A stretch of DNA of 64,000 nt. It comes from Adiantum capillus-veneris. Its lineage: Eukaryota > Streptophyta > Polypodiopsida > Polypodiales > Pteridaceae. Every line of letters starts with the position of its first letter. Positions within the stretch are counted from its first letter, which is position 1. A program made the position numbers and the translations under genes. The DNA is taken from positions 144,034,741-144,098,740 of the forward strand of contig CM043945.1 of NCBI GenBank assembly GCA_014529385.2. Direction: 5' to 3'. Shown here piece after piece: positions 10,399-23,278 of this stretch. A model generated the notes under the pieces. The model saw only the letters and a program-made list of their open reading frames with translations, was not told the DNA's origin and ran no database searches.

Positions 10399-11350
10399 TT
10401 CGGGTAACCTCCCACTCTATGGATTCTCACCATGATGTGCACAAGAGGACCTTTATGGACCACTCAAAACTTGTGATTGACTTGTGATTGGCCCACTCAA
10501 AACTTGTGATTGACTTCTTGAAATTTCCATTTTTAGGTATGTCGTATAGTTGTGAAGCTTCCACAATATTTCAATAAAGATTGATGGAATTCAATACTCA
10601 TTTAAACTCAACAATAGATGCAACTTATTGAATAAAATTTTAAAAATTTTTAAATCCGTTTTTTTTGGGTTTTTTGAAATCAAATATAAGTCTTATCATG
10701 TTTTTAGCATATTAAAACTATACTTCCATAAATATTTCATATTGTATACAAAAGTAATGGTATGATTATCAAAATCTACCATGATCTGCATAGTCTAAGC
10801 CACTAACTTGATCCAAGGAACTTTTTTTATATGTCCTAATGTCCACCACTTACCCCACCATTCTAGAATTTGGTCAAAGATTCATTTAGTTTTAAGCACT
10901 TACTTAAACTTCCAGATAAGAGGCCCTCCAATATCCCATTCTCTTCCTAATTTCTGTAAAGGCTGATTGTACTATTAGAAACTATATGTTTCATGTTCAC
11001 ATTTTAGATCTAGATGTCCTTTATTTAGAAATACGAATAATGATCTTTCCTTTGTTTTATGGTGCCTCGTGACCATCCTTTCACCAGCCATTATTGATAT
11101 CCAATTATGTACAAAAACGTGTCAACTAAAAACATTCTTGGCTAACCTGGTTCTCGACACAAATTTTTGTGGGGCCTAGAAAATGAGGGAAACAATAATA
11201 TTTCAAGACAAGTGCACACAATTAACCCGAATGACAACATAAAGTAACTTCAAGACAATGACAAAACTCACTGCAAGTAAAGACATGTCACAATAAGATG
11301 GTAGATATTGTATTGCATTAATCAGTTACATGAGCCCATTGGCTTAGCAT
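10399..11350. other. No gene seen; AT-rich DNA
   Basis: Many stops in all frames. At 10469-10514 a short phrase (CACTCAAAACTTGTGATTGA) occurs twice. Nothing else is recognised. Confidence 0.6.
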
Positions 11351-12480
11351 ATGAGTTGTGTGCTCAAGTGTTCTATACATGAGAAAAAATCTAGGCTCTC
11401 TCTCTCTCTCTCTACCACTCTATTGCTCCGCCATTTGGCCCCTTCGTCTTGCCCAGTCTCTCCTTGGCTTGCAAAGTCTTGTCCTTGTGTCTGGTTAATT
11501 CAATTGATCGCTCTAACTTTTTGGAAATTATAACTATAGGGCGCTTGTGTGGAGGCATTGGGTTATTTGAATTGCATGCTACCACTTTTTTTGCAATGTG
11601 TGCATGACTAATGCCAGTGGTGCCTAGGAGATCCAAGCAATCCACCCACCTTCCTAGGGTGTAGTGGACATAACATTGTTGTATGAAGTAGAATGCTACT
11701 TGGTTTTTGTTTGGTAGACACCTCTCTTGCCATATGAACCTTTGTAGCAACACTTATGTTAGCCCTTTGTGTTGCAACTTTGACAGATTCAATGGAGCTA
11801 TATCTTCTACATTGCCACTAATTTGAAATTTCTGCACACCATGAGGCTTAGTGGATCACCCCACAATTCCGATTCATCCTCTTCAATGTTGGCAATAGTT
11901 ATGAGGGTTGCTTGTCCACATCTTACATGTTATTATTCAAATATAGTCTAGGCTTTAGTGTGGTTGAGTTTTTCTTTCATATCCACAGATAAAGTTAACA
12001 TATGATAATTAAAGTGCTCAACATGTCATCACTATGAAATCACTTAATTAGTTTTATCTCACACCATGTTGCAAGGTAAAGATAGAATCACTTATTCAAC
12101 TACATTTAACAACAAAAGCGAGACAAAAGATCTGAACATTATCTTAGTTTCACATTAGTCATTTGCTAGTTATAGGCCAAAAGTCCTTACAATGTTGTTG
12201 CTCACTCTATGGGAACCATTTAGACAAAGAGAGAGGTAAAAGGTGTTAGGCTAGGTTGTGAGATTAGTTCGCTTTTCACTTTCAAGGTATGTAAGCACAT
12301 TATTTAAAACTTCTCTCTTGCTTTTCTCTTAGGGCATTGACAAGCACTTTAAGAGGCATTTACAAGTATGGCACATGGAGAAAACATCCATGGTTTTTGT
12401 CTAGGAAGGAGGACTAGTAGATATAAACTCGTTGATAATCTTTCTTGCACTGTTTTTTGATCTCTATTTGAAAATTATGG
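11351..12480. other. No recognisable gene
   Basis: A short CT run (about 11398-11414) and small ORFs only. A minus-strand ORF at 11412-11753 (113 aa) shows no family motif and is not claimed. The stretch lies where the C-lobe of the kinase-like relic (12490-12990) would be, but nothing was recognised. Confidence 0.5.
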
Positions 12481-12489
12481 AGAGGAGGG

Positions 12490-12990
12490 AAGTGGGTTGT
12501 AGATTTTGTCTTTAGGCAGGACACTTAATCCACAATGCCTGCAAAGACGCCCTTCTAGCCAAAATGGAGCATCATGTTGCGAGAGTGGGGATCATTGTGG
12601 AGGTAGTCATGCACATGCACAAATTTTAGGGTTTGGAGAAGAGCATTGACAATCTGCAAAATGTTATCTTGGAATCACTCTTTTGTCCTTTCAGTGGCTA
12701 CATAATTGAAAATGGTAGGTTGGTTTCCATCTATAGTGCAATCTTCTATCCATTGCTCTTGTTTGAAAATTGTGAAATGAGTGGATGCTCCAGGTGATAG
12801 ACCATGGCAAGTAATAGATAATTTCCTGATGGAAAATGTCCAAAATGTTTGCTTTGTCTTTAACTTGCTGATCCACCATGGGTCCCTGTAGGTGTACTTT
12901 GAAAACTTTTGCACCGTACAATGGATCTTTGAAGGGAGGGTGGGTGACACTCACACACTTCATGTATGCCCATCTTCCCTCTCCCAATTG
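12490..12990 (-). pseudogene. Kinase-like pseudogene fragment
   Basis: On the minus strand near 12640-12530 the translation contains HDYLHNDPHSRNMMLHFG and then GVFAGIVD followed by a stop. The spacing matches the catalytic loop (H-x-D-x4-N) and the start of the activation segment of protein kinases. Upstream pieces in two frames (12675-12987) could be the N-lobe. It has frameshifts and stops, and no glycine-rich loop or VAIK lysine was found, so family assignment is tentative. It could equally be a kinase-like domain carried by a repeat family. Confidence 0.35.
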
Positions 12991-13569
12991 TTGAGCATGT
13001 AATGGAAGATGGAAGTGTTTGGAAGAAGGTATTAAACAAGGGAGAACTGAGAGAGGTCTAAAGATGCAGCGGTTGACCCAGCAGGCTCTGCCCTAGTAAT
13101 GTCTCTTGGATCCTCATTAATATTGAAAGAGCTCGCTTCCACTCTCGCATCCTTTGATCATCTTTCAAGTTTCTCTTTTCTCTTGAACTCTGCATACAAC
13201 TACTACACAAGCTGTATGCATGTAGCTATGTTTAGCAAGGCAATAATATTAGGATTTTTTCAACCTTGAAAGGTCTTTGCAATTTCCCCAATACTCTGCT
13301 TGACCATGTTCAATAATGACCTTCATGTCACGAGTGATATGTCAAAAGTAGAGGGCGCAAACACAATCTAGAGTAGCCAAAAAGTAAAATTGGTAAAGTC
13401 TTTGCAAATTGGTAATAGGGCTCAGGAGTGGTAGGTTTTAGATATCAACATTATGATGCCCCACATCCACAAGGGGAGATTTAGACAAGATACACGATTT
13501 TTGACATTATCGCTACTGGGGAAATCAAACGGCATCTGATATCAACTTGAGTGTAGGCTATTGGGGGGA
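12991..13569. other. No gene seen
   Basis: Mixed low-information sequence with stops in all frames. It precedes the PPR-derived repeat array. Confidence 0.5.
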
Positions 13570-14150
13570 AAATGTCTTGATTGTGGATGCTTTGGTTGAT
13601 ATGCATGCCGATGTTATGGATGGCAAAGCTTTGATCAATATGTATGCTAATCATTGACTAGTTTCATGGCATTGAAGAAGATGTGGTACTCGACAATGAT
13701 TGACAATTCTTTAATTAATATGTAAGACAAATGCTATGCTTGGAAATACCTTAGTTGATATGTATGTCAAATATTGTGTTTGGCAAGACTTTGGTGGGTA
13801 TAAAGTTGAGCTCAACACTAGTTTGGTTGATATTTAGTACAAATATGGTGCTTTGGCCATGCCTTGATTGATATGTATAACAATTTTTTGTATTTGGAAA
13901 TGCTTTGACCGATATGTATGCTAAATGTGTTGTGTTTGGTAGTGCTTGATTGATAAGTATGTCAAATGTTGTCTTTCATAATGTTTTGGCTGATTTTTAT
14001 GCCGAACCTAATGCCCTTTGGAGAGTATTGGTTGTGGGGAATTCCCAAAATAACTGTGGCAGGGGATAGCTTCACTAATGCTAGATAGAAGCCGTTGAAG
14101 CCAAAGGTTATGTTTGGGAATGCCTTGGCCAATATATATACCAAAAGGTG
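13570..14150 (+). repeat. Degenerate minisatellite (about 40-bp period) derived from a PPR helix
   Basis: About ten diverged copies of a core reading GCTTTGGTTGATATGTATG, near 13577, 13624, 13703, 13741, 13816, 13857, 13896, 13939, 13979 and 14115. Most are 38-43 bp apart or twice that. In the right frame each encodes a version of FGNALVDMYAKC, the second helix of fern/moss PLS-type PPR motifs. A real PPR repeat is about 105 bp, so this is an expansion of one helix segment and not a PPR gene. Stops and frame changes occur between copies. Confidence 0.6.
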
Positions 14151-14776
14151 CAGTGGATTCCCAATAGGGTTAAAAGGAGGATATAATGTGAAAATGAGGA
14201 AAAAAGGAGGAGGAATTGGTGTAGGTGATGAGAAAAAGTGTGGGGGGAGGGGGGATGAAGAGGAGATGGTAGATAGCTTTGCAAGTCTCAAGACAGTGCC
14301 GAGCGTGAAGCAAAAATTGCTCAACTTGTGTTGGGCTCCCATTTAACATTGGTAGAGGCGGTTTTGGTAGAGGTTCATAGAGTGGTATGCCACATCATCA
14401 TAGGGCTTCCCACCCCTTTTCATAGTGCAGTGACAGTAAAAAGGGAGATGGTTTGAAGAAAAAGATATAGACGTTGAGGGATAAGTCGTGTGAGGGAGAA
14501 GAAGCAAAGACATGAATCCTTGAAGGAGGAACAAAGTAGTGAATGGAAGGTTCTCAAGCTTGTGGCAAATATCACTCTCTCTCCCTCTCTTGAAGAATCT
14601 CAAGAAGGCTCTCTCTCCCTCTTGACTAAGATCATGAATAATCTCTCTCTCACTCAACCTCAGCAAGGGATAAGGGTCTCACTCTCTCTCTCTCTCTCTT
14701 AGCAAGAAAAGGGGGAGATCTTGGATTCAAGCTTGAATATTCTTTTTTGATTCTTGGGAAGAAAGACATAGAGTAG

Positions 14777-14778
<2 letters not shown>
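14151..14778. other. No gene; pyrimidine-rich interludes
   Basis: Short CT runs near 14575-14700 and purine-rich DNA near 14185-14270. ORFs here on either strand reflect low complexity. Confidence 0.5.

Positions 14779-14868
<90 letters not shown>
14779..14868. repeat. (TC)45 microsatellite
   Basis: Uninterrupted TC dinucleotides over 90 bp. The ORF made of alternating Arg-Glu codons on the other strand is an artefact of this repeat. Confidence 0.98.
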
Positions 14869-14871
<3 letters not shown>

Positions 14872-14978
14872 GGGTCGCCGCGATGGACATCTACGTCATA
14901 GCTATCTGACACTAACATATGTCAATACTTAGGGAAGCGACTCGAGATGGGACACAGAGATACTCTTTAAGATTGTCA

Positions 14979-15765
14979 GTCTCAAGAAGTGAACCTATGG
15001 AACTACATGACTAACTACTTTTAGAAAATCTATCACTCTCTAGTCCTCGAATCAGTCTATGTCCAACCTTAGCACTTTAGGTCATCATGCCTTTTTGGCA
15101 TCCAATCAGTGGATAGCAATGAAACTTAAGGAGGAGTATTACAACACCCGAAGACACAATCCTACCAAGTCCTGTGGTCATTTAGGAAGGTACCAAAATT
15201 TCAATTCATCCTCAAAAATGTGAAAAAAATTTCAACATAACTATTCAGAAAGGTATCTCTATAGTATAGAAACACTCTTCCAAGGTCAAAACATCAAAAT
15301 AACCATTTTACCACTCAAATTCACGCACTTAGCTCACAAAAACGTTGTTGCAAACCACATGAAAAATGAGAATGGTTACACTTAGATTAACAAGTAAGAG
15401 GTAAGGAACAGAATCCACTAAACGGAATCAAACTCGGATTACCAGACCAAGAGAAAGATTGATTACAAATTGTAGCAGATTTAGAGCTCACAATTGACGT
15501 CCAAAAATCCTCTTAGATAATTATAATGTTCCCTTTCAAACTAAGGGCTTTGACTCAAAATATTGGGACCCTTTCCCACGGCTATTGGCCACTTTACAAG
15601 GCTCGTAGTTTTTGAGTGGGCAATAGAGAATAATAGGCTAGATTACAGTTCAAGAATCATTATTAGCACAATCACAAGGCTTTTTTTGAAAAAAGAGGAT
15701 TGAATACAATAAAATGTGGTGTGTAGCCACGTTTTTAGGTGACAATCCACTGTATCCACCAAACA
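14979..15765 (-). repeat. Candidate 3' LTR (partial) of the minus-strand coiled-coil element; copy of 35773-36476
   Basis: 14979-15680 matches 35773-36476 in the same orientation over about 700 bp, with high identity by eye. The right edge at 15765 gives TGTTTGG on the minus strand directly after a purine run, as expected for the start of a 3' LTR of a minus-strand element. To the left the match stops at 14979, next to the (TC) tract, so the LTR is truncated or disturbed there. An LTR reading fits the context; a plain dispersed repeat is the alternative. Confidence 0.5.
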
Positions 15766-15777
15766 TTCCCCCCTTCC
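15766..15777 (-). other. Candidate polypurine tract of the minus-strand element
   Basis: On the minus strand GGAAGGGGGGAA lies between the end of degenerate coding sequence and TGTTTGG. The position and composition are those of a plus-strand primer next to a 3' LTR. Confidence 0.5.
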
Positions 15778-15829
15778 TATTCATTGCATGTCCTCATGCA
15801 ACTCCATTTGTGGATGGGCCAATGACTAT

Positions 15830-18800
15830 AGTGTTTAGTAGTCCGTCATTTGTTTTTCTAGCGTCTTGTGAGTCACCTCAATCTATCTGCCCATGCTTTG
15901 ATCTCAATCTTTGTTGCCAGATTTTTGAATGGGTTATTGCTGAGAGTGCTTTGATATACAATATGATGAGCATGCAACTCCTTGATCATGGGACTGAATA
16001 TGGAGGAGTCAACTTCAAAAAATCCTATCATGAATGCCTCCTCGAAGGTTTGCATGTAGTGTGAGGACAAAAACATGACTCTTGCATATAATCCCATGAT
16101 GATGTTTCTGCTAGGAAACTTCACTTTCCAGATTCCAACATAAGCCTCTGATTCCTTCCACAAACAGCTGCTAGGGGTGCTCCGCTGCTTCAATATCATT
16201 AAGCGCCCTGATGCAGGTGATTACCATTTTGGCAATTTTCACAAGAATTTGGTATGCGAGATCTGGCACCTCCTTCATTATGTTGATGAATCCTTTGAGT
16301 GTGTGAATCATATATTTCTTTGAAGGGAAGAGGTTATTGATTGTCTTTGTTGTTATGGGGTAGTTGAGAACTGTGGGTCTCTTGTTTTGCCAGGAATAGA
16401 AACTATCCCACGATTTCCTTCTATTGATGGGACAATAGTTTGGGTCCATCCTGAGATGCTGCGGAGCATTCTTATAATACATTTCATCTGTTGGACATCA
16501 TTTGAACCATTTCGTTTGCCAAGTGGATTGAATATCAATGATTGTTTGTATCTGTACAACAGCTACAGGAACATCCATGTAATCACCTTTGTGGTTGGGC
16601 TTGATGGTAGGCAACATTTTTCTTTTCCATAAGAGAGTCTTCCGTCTCATCAATGGAAGTGCAATCATTTCATGCCCTAGATTCTTCTCACCACTTCATT
16701 AGGTGTAATCATGAGAAGAACAACAGATTCCAACACCTTGAGTTCATATTGCAGATATTCTGTGTGAAGGATTACTTACTCCGATATCCATTGGTGAATT
16801 TCATCTTTGGCAGTTTCAAAGATTGGTGTATTGGCTGGATTTTCAAACTCATGCATTGTTATTTCTTTGCTCGTATTGGGAACCTTTGTATGTTGAGTTT
16901 CCAGCATGACCTGTCCATGTCCTTTTGTGTGATAGACTTCTACAGGACTGGCTGAACTTGCATCGTGTTTATGGTATGATGTTTTTGTTGAAATGTCACG
17001 CGATGTGTCCCACCCTGAGCAGCAAAGTACCCTTTGCTTTGGTAAGTTGTTTTTGTAGTTATTCAATATCCTTATCTTTAGCTTTTTGTATAGCTCGATG
17101 CCCTACTGTTAGAATTTGTCTATCGTACTATTCTTGAGCTAGGGCAGTCTTTAGATCATGTATTTCTTGTGTCAGCGAAGTTGGTTTAGCTGACACACTT
17201 GTTGTTGAGGTTGGTACATATTTGCAAGGCTAAGAGCTATGTAAGAGTCTTGCTCACCATTGCATACGACTCTCCAAGTCTTTTGTGATGATGCTTCTCT
17301 TTGGCCAACTCTTCCTCTAGTCACTGCTACTCTACCTACAAAGTTGTATTTATTTCATTGGATGTTTGAACTTCCTTGTAGTAATAAGAAGCATTCTCCT
17401 GTTCTCTCTGCAATTCTCAATGGACTTGTATATGAATTGTTTGTAACTCCTCGATCAGGTGTTACAGTTCAACATTGTCCTTGGCTGCTTTGGTTGCCTC
17501 TTTCTTGGTCTCTTCCAGCTCCAATTTGTGCAGGTTATAGAGTGCTCTTTGACATTGAAATTGGAGCTTGATTTGTTCCAAATGTGTGTCAGTGTCAAAG
17601 GATCCAATGAGTTGTGCCCCTTCATCTACCATAACCTGCAAATGAGGTGACCTTGGATTTTTTTGTTTTCCTTGAGCTTGGTTGGAAGTACCAACCTATA
17701 TTGTCTCTGTTTCTTCCATTATCTTTTCTTGTTTACGTCGTGCTTCATGATCAGCTGGAGTTGTGGTGATCTTTATAAATATGTCCTCTTCCTAGTGAAT
17801 TGTTTGTTCTTGTGGCATCACTTTGTCCATTTTTTGTTCAGGTATGCCCATGGCGTGCTCCTTCTGTTCCTTTTCAACCTCTGGATCAACTAATTCTTGA
17901 GTAGGGGAAGGTATGTTTGCCTTGATTGGTGATGGCGTGTTTTCTATATGACTTTCAAATGTGTCTAAAAACCACCTTTCTTCTCTTGATTTTTTGCTTT
18001 GTTAGTTTTGTCCGTCTCCTTTGCCTTAGTAGACTCGTCAGATGATTCAAGATCATCAACATGTGGGAGTTTGGATTCTTCTCTTTACCTTTGTTCCATC
18101 TTGCGTTGAAGCTTATTCTAAATCTGTTGCCACATATCGCTGGCAATATTCAAAATTGCTATTGCCTCTTTTCTTCTTTGTGGTTTGATTATTTCAAGAG
18201 CTTCAACACTCCTGTGTATTAGAGGCATGTCCTGCTCGTCCTCTCTTTCGTTATCTACGTCCATTCCAAGGCTTTTTTCCCCTCATTCCTTTGTTGGAGG
18301 AGTCCTTCTCTTTGTGCTTGAGTCTCTTCTATAGTTCTTCGTGCTTGTGTAACGGGATTTTGTTATTTAGACCTGGTTGATCTTACCTTTACTCTTGTTT
18401 ATCTAATTGTAAACTCGTCTTCTTTTCCTTCCTCTGAAGATTGATACTCTGAGGTGGTTTCTATATCCTTTGATTTAGCTTCATCATTGTGTGGAATATC
18501 TGATTTTGTTTCCTCGCTATCAGAGTCATGTTGTTTTGGGATCTTCCCAGTTTCCCTTGTCTTTGGTAGGATTTTAGATGGTCTTGCTATCGGCTTCACC
18601 GCTCTTTTGGATTATGAACTAGATCCAACTGTGCTTCTATAGGTGGTAATTCATCAATCACTGATCTGGCATTCATATATGATTTTCTCTTATGACTTTC
18701 TTTGATGTTTGATTCCAATAAATTGTCAAGGATGTAATTCCCAAAGTCGCAGCTAACCACCCTTCTTTTTGCCAGCCCATATGCAAGATTGGTTCTCTGT

Positions 18801-19140
18801 ATCACGGTGGCTTTTGCACTTTGAAGTGTTGTGGTATTAACTACAGAGGCAGCTCCCTCCCGAAGTAGATTATATCTTGATAGGTAAATTTGTGTCCCCT
18901 CTACTTTAGAAATGCCTTCTTATTATCTTGGGCTTTGGTTTTGTGCAATAGATTACGCATTCCGGCACCAAGTGAAGAGCTTTGTTAATTATTTTTGTGG
19001 TGATTTTTACTTTGACGGTAGCCCCATCTTGTTGCGTTTGTGTTACTCCCCCCTTCCCCTTCCGATTCATCCCGGACGAAGATACGACATGGTACATGGG
19101 CTCAAACTATGTGTCTATGCAACCACGTGAAATGTGGCCC
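15830..19140 (-). pseudogene. Degenerate long coiled-coil/acidic ORF, C-terminal part (unknown LTR-element protein)
   Basis: Minus-strand reading from 19140 to 15830 gives long coherent protein-like stretches broken by stops and frame changes. Main pieces: 19097-18906 (basic, MNRKGKGG); 18805-18399 (YILDNLLESNIKES, then an acidic segment with SDSEETKSD and SSEEGKEDE); 18146-17955; 17650-17150 (heptad-like, LHKLELEETKKEATKAAKDN); 17066-16776; and 16559-15873. The last pieces end next to a polypurine tract. No RT, protease, RNase H or integrase motif was found in any frame. It resembles a structural or Gag-like protein of a non-autonomous LTR element. It may be the continuation of 25201-27342, separated by the CACTA insertion. 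Other possibilities are a degraded endogenous pararetrovirus ORF or a host coiled-coil gene. Confidence 0.45.
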
Positions 19141-19704
19141 TATCGTGAAAATTGAAGAGATGCATTGGGTAAAGAGATGTTTGAAATCAACTAGCTTCAT
19201 TAAATTCAAGATGCCATAATTTTTTTTGCGGGAACGAATCACACCACCCATAAAGTGCATGTAACACAACCTAGATCAACATAATGTCAATCAAGGACAC
19301 AAATGACACGATAGGCACACGGAGAAAATATCGTTAGCTTGTGATGCTGAGACCATCCTACACATACAACACTCTGGAAGTCCAACTAAACCACAAACTA
19401 GAGTCTCACTGCTCTCAACTATATCACCTACCCACATACACGCAAACAGAAGAAAACTCACTAAATCATACCAGAATTGTATGGAACTTAAGGAACACCA
19501 TCCCCTCACTAGGATACACCTGCCCCTAAGCCTCTACACTGAAAATCCTTGCTCTAAACCCATATGTGGAAAACGTTTATAAAGAAAAAACAAAATCCTA
19601 GAAGTGCCCGAAATTGAAATCTATGAGACCTATGTGTATCTTATGTCGCTACAATTCTAACGACTACTTGCAGGCAGAAAACATAAATTGTTTAATATAA
19701 TGGA

Positions 19705-20200
19705 TTGATAAAACTCCCTAAAGTTCCATGGATTTTGACAGTAGGCAAAGAAGGCAAAGTAAAAGAGATTATTCGATCCGTGCGGATGCCCACTGGCATA
19801 ATGCACTCGCTCCGAACATGTTTCACTAAAGAAGGGAAGCTTACTGGTTTGAAGTCACACGACTGTCATAAAATGTATCAGGTATGTTTGAGGTAGAATA
19901 CATCATATTGGAAATTGTGTAACATATCCGTGCATGGACTTTAATATCATTGCTAGGCGTGTTTTGCAGTTTATTTTACCGATGGCCATTGAGGGATGTT
20001 TATCTTTTGACGCCCGTAACACAATCTACAAACTTGCAAAGTTGGTGCAATGGATCTCACAAAACGAGATTCATGTAGATTCCATACCATCCACCAAACT
20101 AAATGCTGCGAAGGCTATATGTTCAAGAAACATTTTCCAACTACCATGCTAACCATTCAAGTGCATCTTCTTGTTCACATAGTTGATGAGGGGAAATAAC
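19705..20200 (+). pseudogene. CACTA transposase C-terminal domain (DUF4218-like)
   Basis: Two frames together give SVRMPTGIMHSLRTCF..., GLKSHDCHKMYQ, IYKLAKLVQWISQNEI and VHLLVHIVDEG. GLKSHDCH followed by a V-x-LLVHLVDE motif is characteristic of DUF4218, found behind the TNP2 transposase domain of plant CACTA elements. Several stops and frame changes make it non-functional. It lies directly upstream of the DUF4216 piece in the order seen in complete CACTA elements. Confidence 0.75.
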
Positions 20201-20485
20201 TGGCACAGTGCATTCCAGATGGATGTTCTTTTTAGAACGTTTCATGAAAACCCTCAAGGGATATGTACGTTAGAAGGCACGTCCAGAGGGTAGCATGGCA
20301 AAAGGTTGGCTGGTATTAGAGTGCCTATTCTACATTGAAGAGTGGCTAGACGGATTTGATAAAGCTCAAGACACACACTCTAGCGAACCATAGATGATGA
20401 GCACATATCTCAGATGGTCATGTGCAATCTCGGTGTTGACAAAAAAATGACGGAGGATCTAGAGGCTAAAATCAATCGATTTTGA

Positions 20486-21250
20486 ATGCTTCACAATCCA
20501 GTCATGCAAAAGTGGATTTCACAATACGAGGATGCAAAGCAAGAGCAACAAAGGGAACGAATCGAGTGGAGACGGGGAAGATGGCCACCAATGAATTATC
20601 CAGCGAGTCTTGAGAGCCTACCAACATTCATGAGCTTAAGATGGTTGCACAACCAATTGATTAGTGCACAAGAGTGCGGCGAACAAGTGACTGAGGAGGA
20701 GTGGGAGTACTCTCGGGGTTGCACAACCAAGGTAAGATTGCAATGTACAACTCGGGTCTTCTAGATGTTTGGACGGCCACTCATAATCTTTGTTGATTGT
20801 AGTATAAGTCATACATGGTGTAAAGGTCAACATTTTAGGGTGGAACGGATTGACAAAAAGCACTTTACACAAGATTATGGAATCATGGCAAAATTTGAAC
20901 AGTCTAGTCAATGATGGTCCTCTGATGCAGATCCTATGGTGGAGGAACTCACTTACTTCGGCATGCTACAAGAGATTCTAAGGATCGATTATAGAGGTTT
21001 TTTTGTGGATTTGTTTGACATGTAGTGGTTCAAGATAAACATGGAGGGTCGCAATGCTATAGTGCGCAGAGGAGAGTCAGGTTTCCTTGAGGTGGATTCA
21101 ACTAAAAAATGGACTAACCTAAGAGACACTTTCGTACTATTGTGAACAAGTAAGTCTGTGAACATCCAATTTTAGAGGACTGATGGTCTGGAAGCACTCA
21201 TGTAAGTTATGTGGCTCTTGCAGGTGGTATTTTATCCTACAAAGTCTGCA
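20486..21250 (+). pseudogene. CACTA ORF remnant with DUF4216-like segment
   Basis: 20486-20764 encodes a Q/E/R-rich stretch with RWPPMNYPASLESLP. About 20790-21150 gives SYMVRSTF-type and then LTYFGMLQEILRIDYRGFF..., WFKINMEGRNAIVRRG, and KKWTNLRDTFV. A FG.L.EI..LDY beginning followed by a W..... and an R-x-GF...DST motif is the pattern of DUF4216 in CACTA proteins. A TAG near 21023 and other stops interrupt it. Confidence 0.65.
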
Positions 21251-21690
21251 TCAAACTGGTGGTATATGTAATGGAATTGGCCTATTTAACTTGAGAGTAG
21301 CAAAAATTAATGAGAGTACTTTTGAGAAATAACTTTGTGAGCATAACGGGTGAACATATTTGAAGATGGCAACATAATCATAGCAATTAGTTAACTTGGC
21401 ATGAACAATACTTTTGCAAGAGAGAGAATTTAGAGAACATGACAACAGTTGAGGACCGGATTTATGTGGAGCCGGTCCCCCCTCCAATAGGCATTTGTAT
21501 TATGATTTCTCCCATTAAGAGAGACTTGTTACAATACAGTCTTTGTGTTCCTTGTGACCTAGGTGATGCAATGAAGATGGAAAGCTTCATGCATCACAAA
21601 CATAACATAAACTTGAAGAAAGCTTTAACTATCCCAAGCCTTAGTCCCAAGACCTCAAACACCTTTGAAGGTGGAGAGAGCTAGCAGGGA
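21251..21690. other. CACTA internal sequence, no clear domain
   Basis: A plus-strand ORF at 21439-21684 (81 codons) shows no recognised domain. It may belong to the CACTA element. Confidence 0.35.
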
Positions 21691-22890
21691 ATGAGGGTAG
21701 GGAAGAGGAAGAAGAAACATTTTGTAGGAGAAAGAATTAGTTCTTCACTTATCATACTCTTGTTGCTAGAATACATAATAGCATAGTAATGAAGAAGAAG
21801 GAGATGGCAAGCTTAAGCATTGAAGCATGGCTCTTGGTTGGATTTGCACTCCATAGCCAAGAGTGTTGGTGTAGGCTCTCAACCTCTACTTGCTTGGAGA
21901 GGGAGCTCTTGCAGTTTGCATAGCACACAATGAGAGTGCTTGTGAGTGTGTGTGGGTGAGTATACCCCTCAAGCAAGCCCCCTCCTTGCTAGGTCGACCC
22001 CCCCTTCTAGCTCATAATTGAAGCTCATTGGCTCTTGCCAAGCCTAGCCAATCACAAGCTTGGGCCATTTCTAGCATTAGGTGTAGGCTTGGGACAAGTG
22101 TCCCCCTTTCCCCTTTGAGAGAGAGGACTTGATAAATGCAAAAACAATTAGATAATTCAAGTAATTTATCATTGGACCCCTTTGAAGCTTAGCCAATAGG
22201 CTTCAAGCAGCACATGAAGGTAACATGGGTAGGGACCTGACATGTGTCCTTGCTGCCTCTTCAAGTTGGGGCTTCCCTTGTGTGTGTGAGTGTGTGTTCT
22301 CTATCTAATCCCTAGGAAAAGGGCTCGTCCCCCCTCTTGTAGGGATGCTTTTGACTTTAGGTGTTCAAGCACCTTACTTACCAAGCATGACAAAGCACTT
22401 GAACTAGGGGGTATTCCCACAAGCATCTCAGGCAAGCATGTCAAGGCACCTCAAGCACCTTAATCAAGCGGCAAGTCAAGCACCTCAAGCATGGAGTAAG
22501 TCAAGCACCTCAAGCACCTTAATCAAGCACCTCAAGCAGGACAAGCACCTCAAGCACGACAAGCACCTCAAGCAGGACAAGCACCTCGAGCTTGGGCCGG
22601 GTTCCCACCTCAAGCTCAGCCCTAGATTACCTAAGGTCAAAGGAATTTTACACACATTATTGGAGGTCTTCAATGAAGCTAACCCTAAGGTCTTATGCTC
22701 CATTGGTTAGCCTTGCTCTTTGATAGACCATCTCCCATTTGGGCCCCTTTACCATTGGCCCCGTGTTGAGATAGATCTATAAGCACATATCTATATCTTA
22801 ACACTTGTTCCCGTTTATTCTCCCACATTAAGTGATCAATTTAATATGAGAAAATCATTTGGGTTGGTTAGATATTAGATTTTATGACAG
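21690..22890. repeat. Repeat-rich insertion inside CACTA, with AAGCACCTC minisatellite
   Basis: This is compositionally different from the CACTA body and has no coding capacity. At about 22421-22590 the phrase CAAGCACCTCAAGCA recurs many times with short spacers (AGGAC, ACGAC, CTTAAT). It could be an LTR-like or non-autonomous element; no target duplication was established. Confidence 0.45.
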
Positions 22891-23278
22891 TATATCATAG
22901 AGGTAGGCGCTCGTAGTGCATGGACATATGAGGGCTACCATGTGCCAATCACAATGGCATTAGTGGAGGAGATCAAACAGGATATTGTTGAGCCGAAAGC
23001 CGCTGAGGTGGTACAATGCTGCTACTCTCTATGGGATGCATACAAAGGATCTACAAAATGAAACGAAGGACATCTGCCTAAACGGAGAGCTCTATATAGA
23101 CATAGGGACTTATGCTGAGTTATGCGAGGATGAGAGAGAGACCTCTTAAAGCCATAAATATTGTATTTGTTTATTTTTTCTCTTTTTATAATATATATTG
23201 TATTTACGTGGAGTTTTTTCTATTGTTGTCTATGTGCTATACTTGAGAAATTTAAACTGTGTTTAATCAAATTATAAC
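22891..23278. other. No ORF; CACTA intergenic or 5' untranslated sequence
   Basis: No coding frame of note. It leads into the second CACTA ORF and may be its untranslated leader. Confidence 0.35.
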
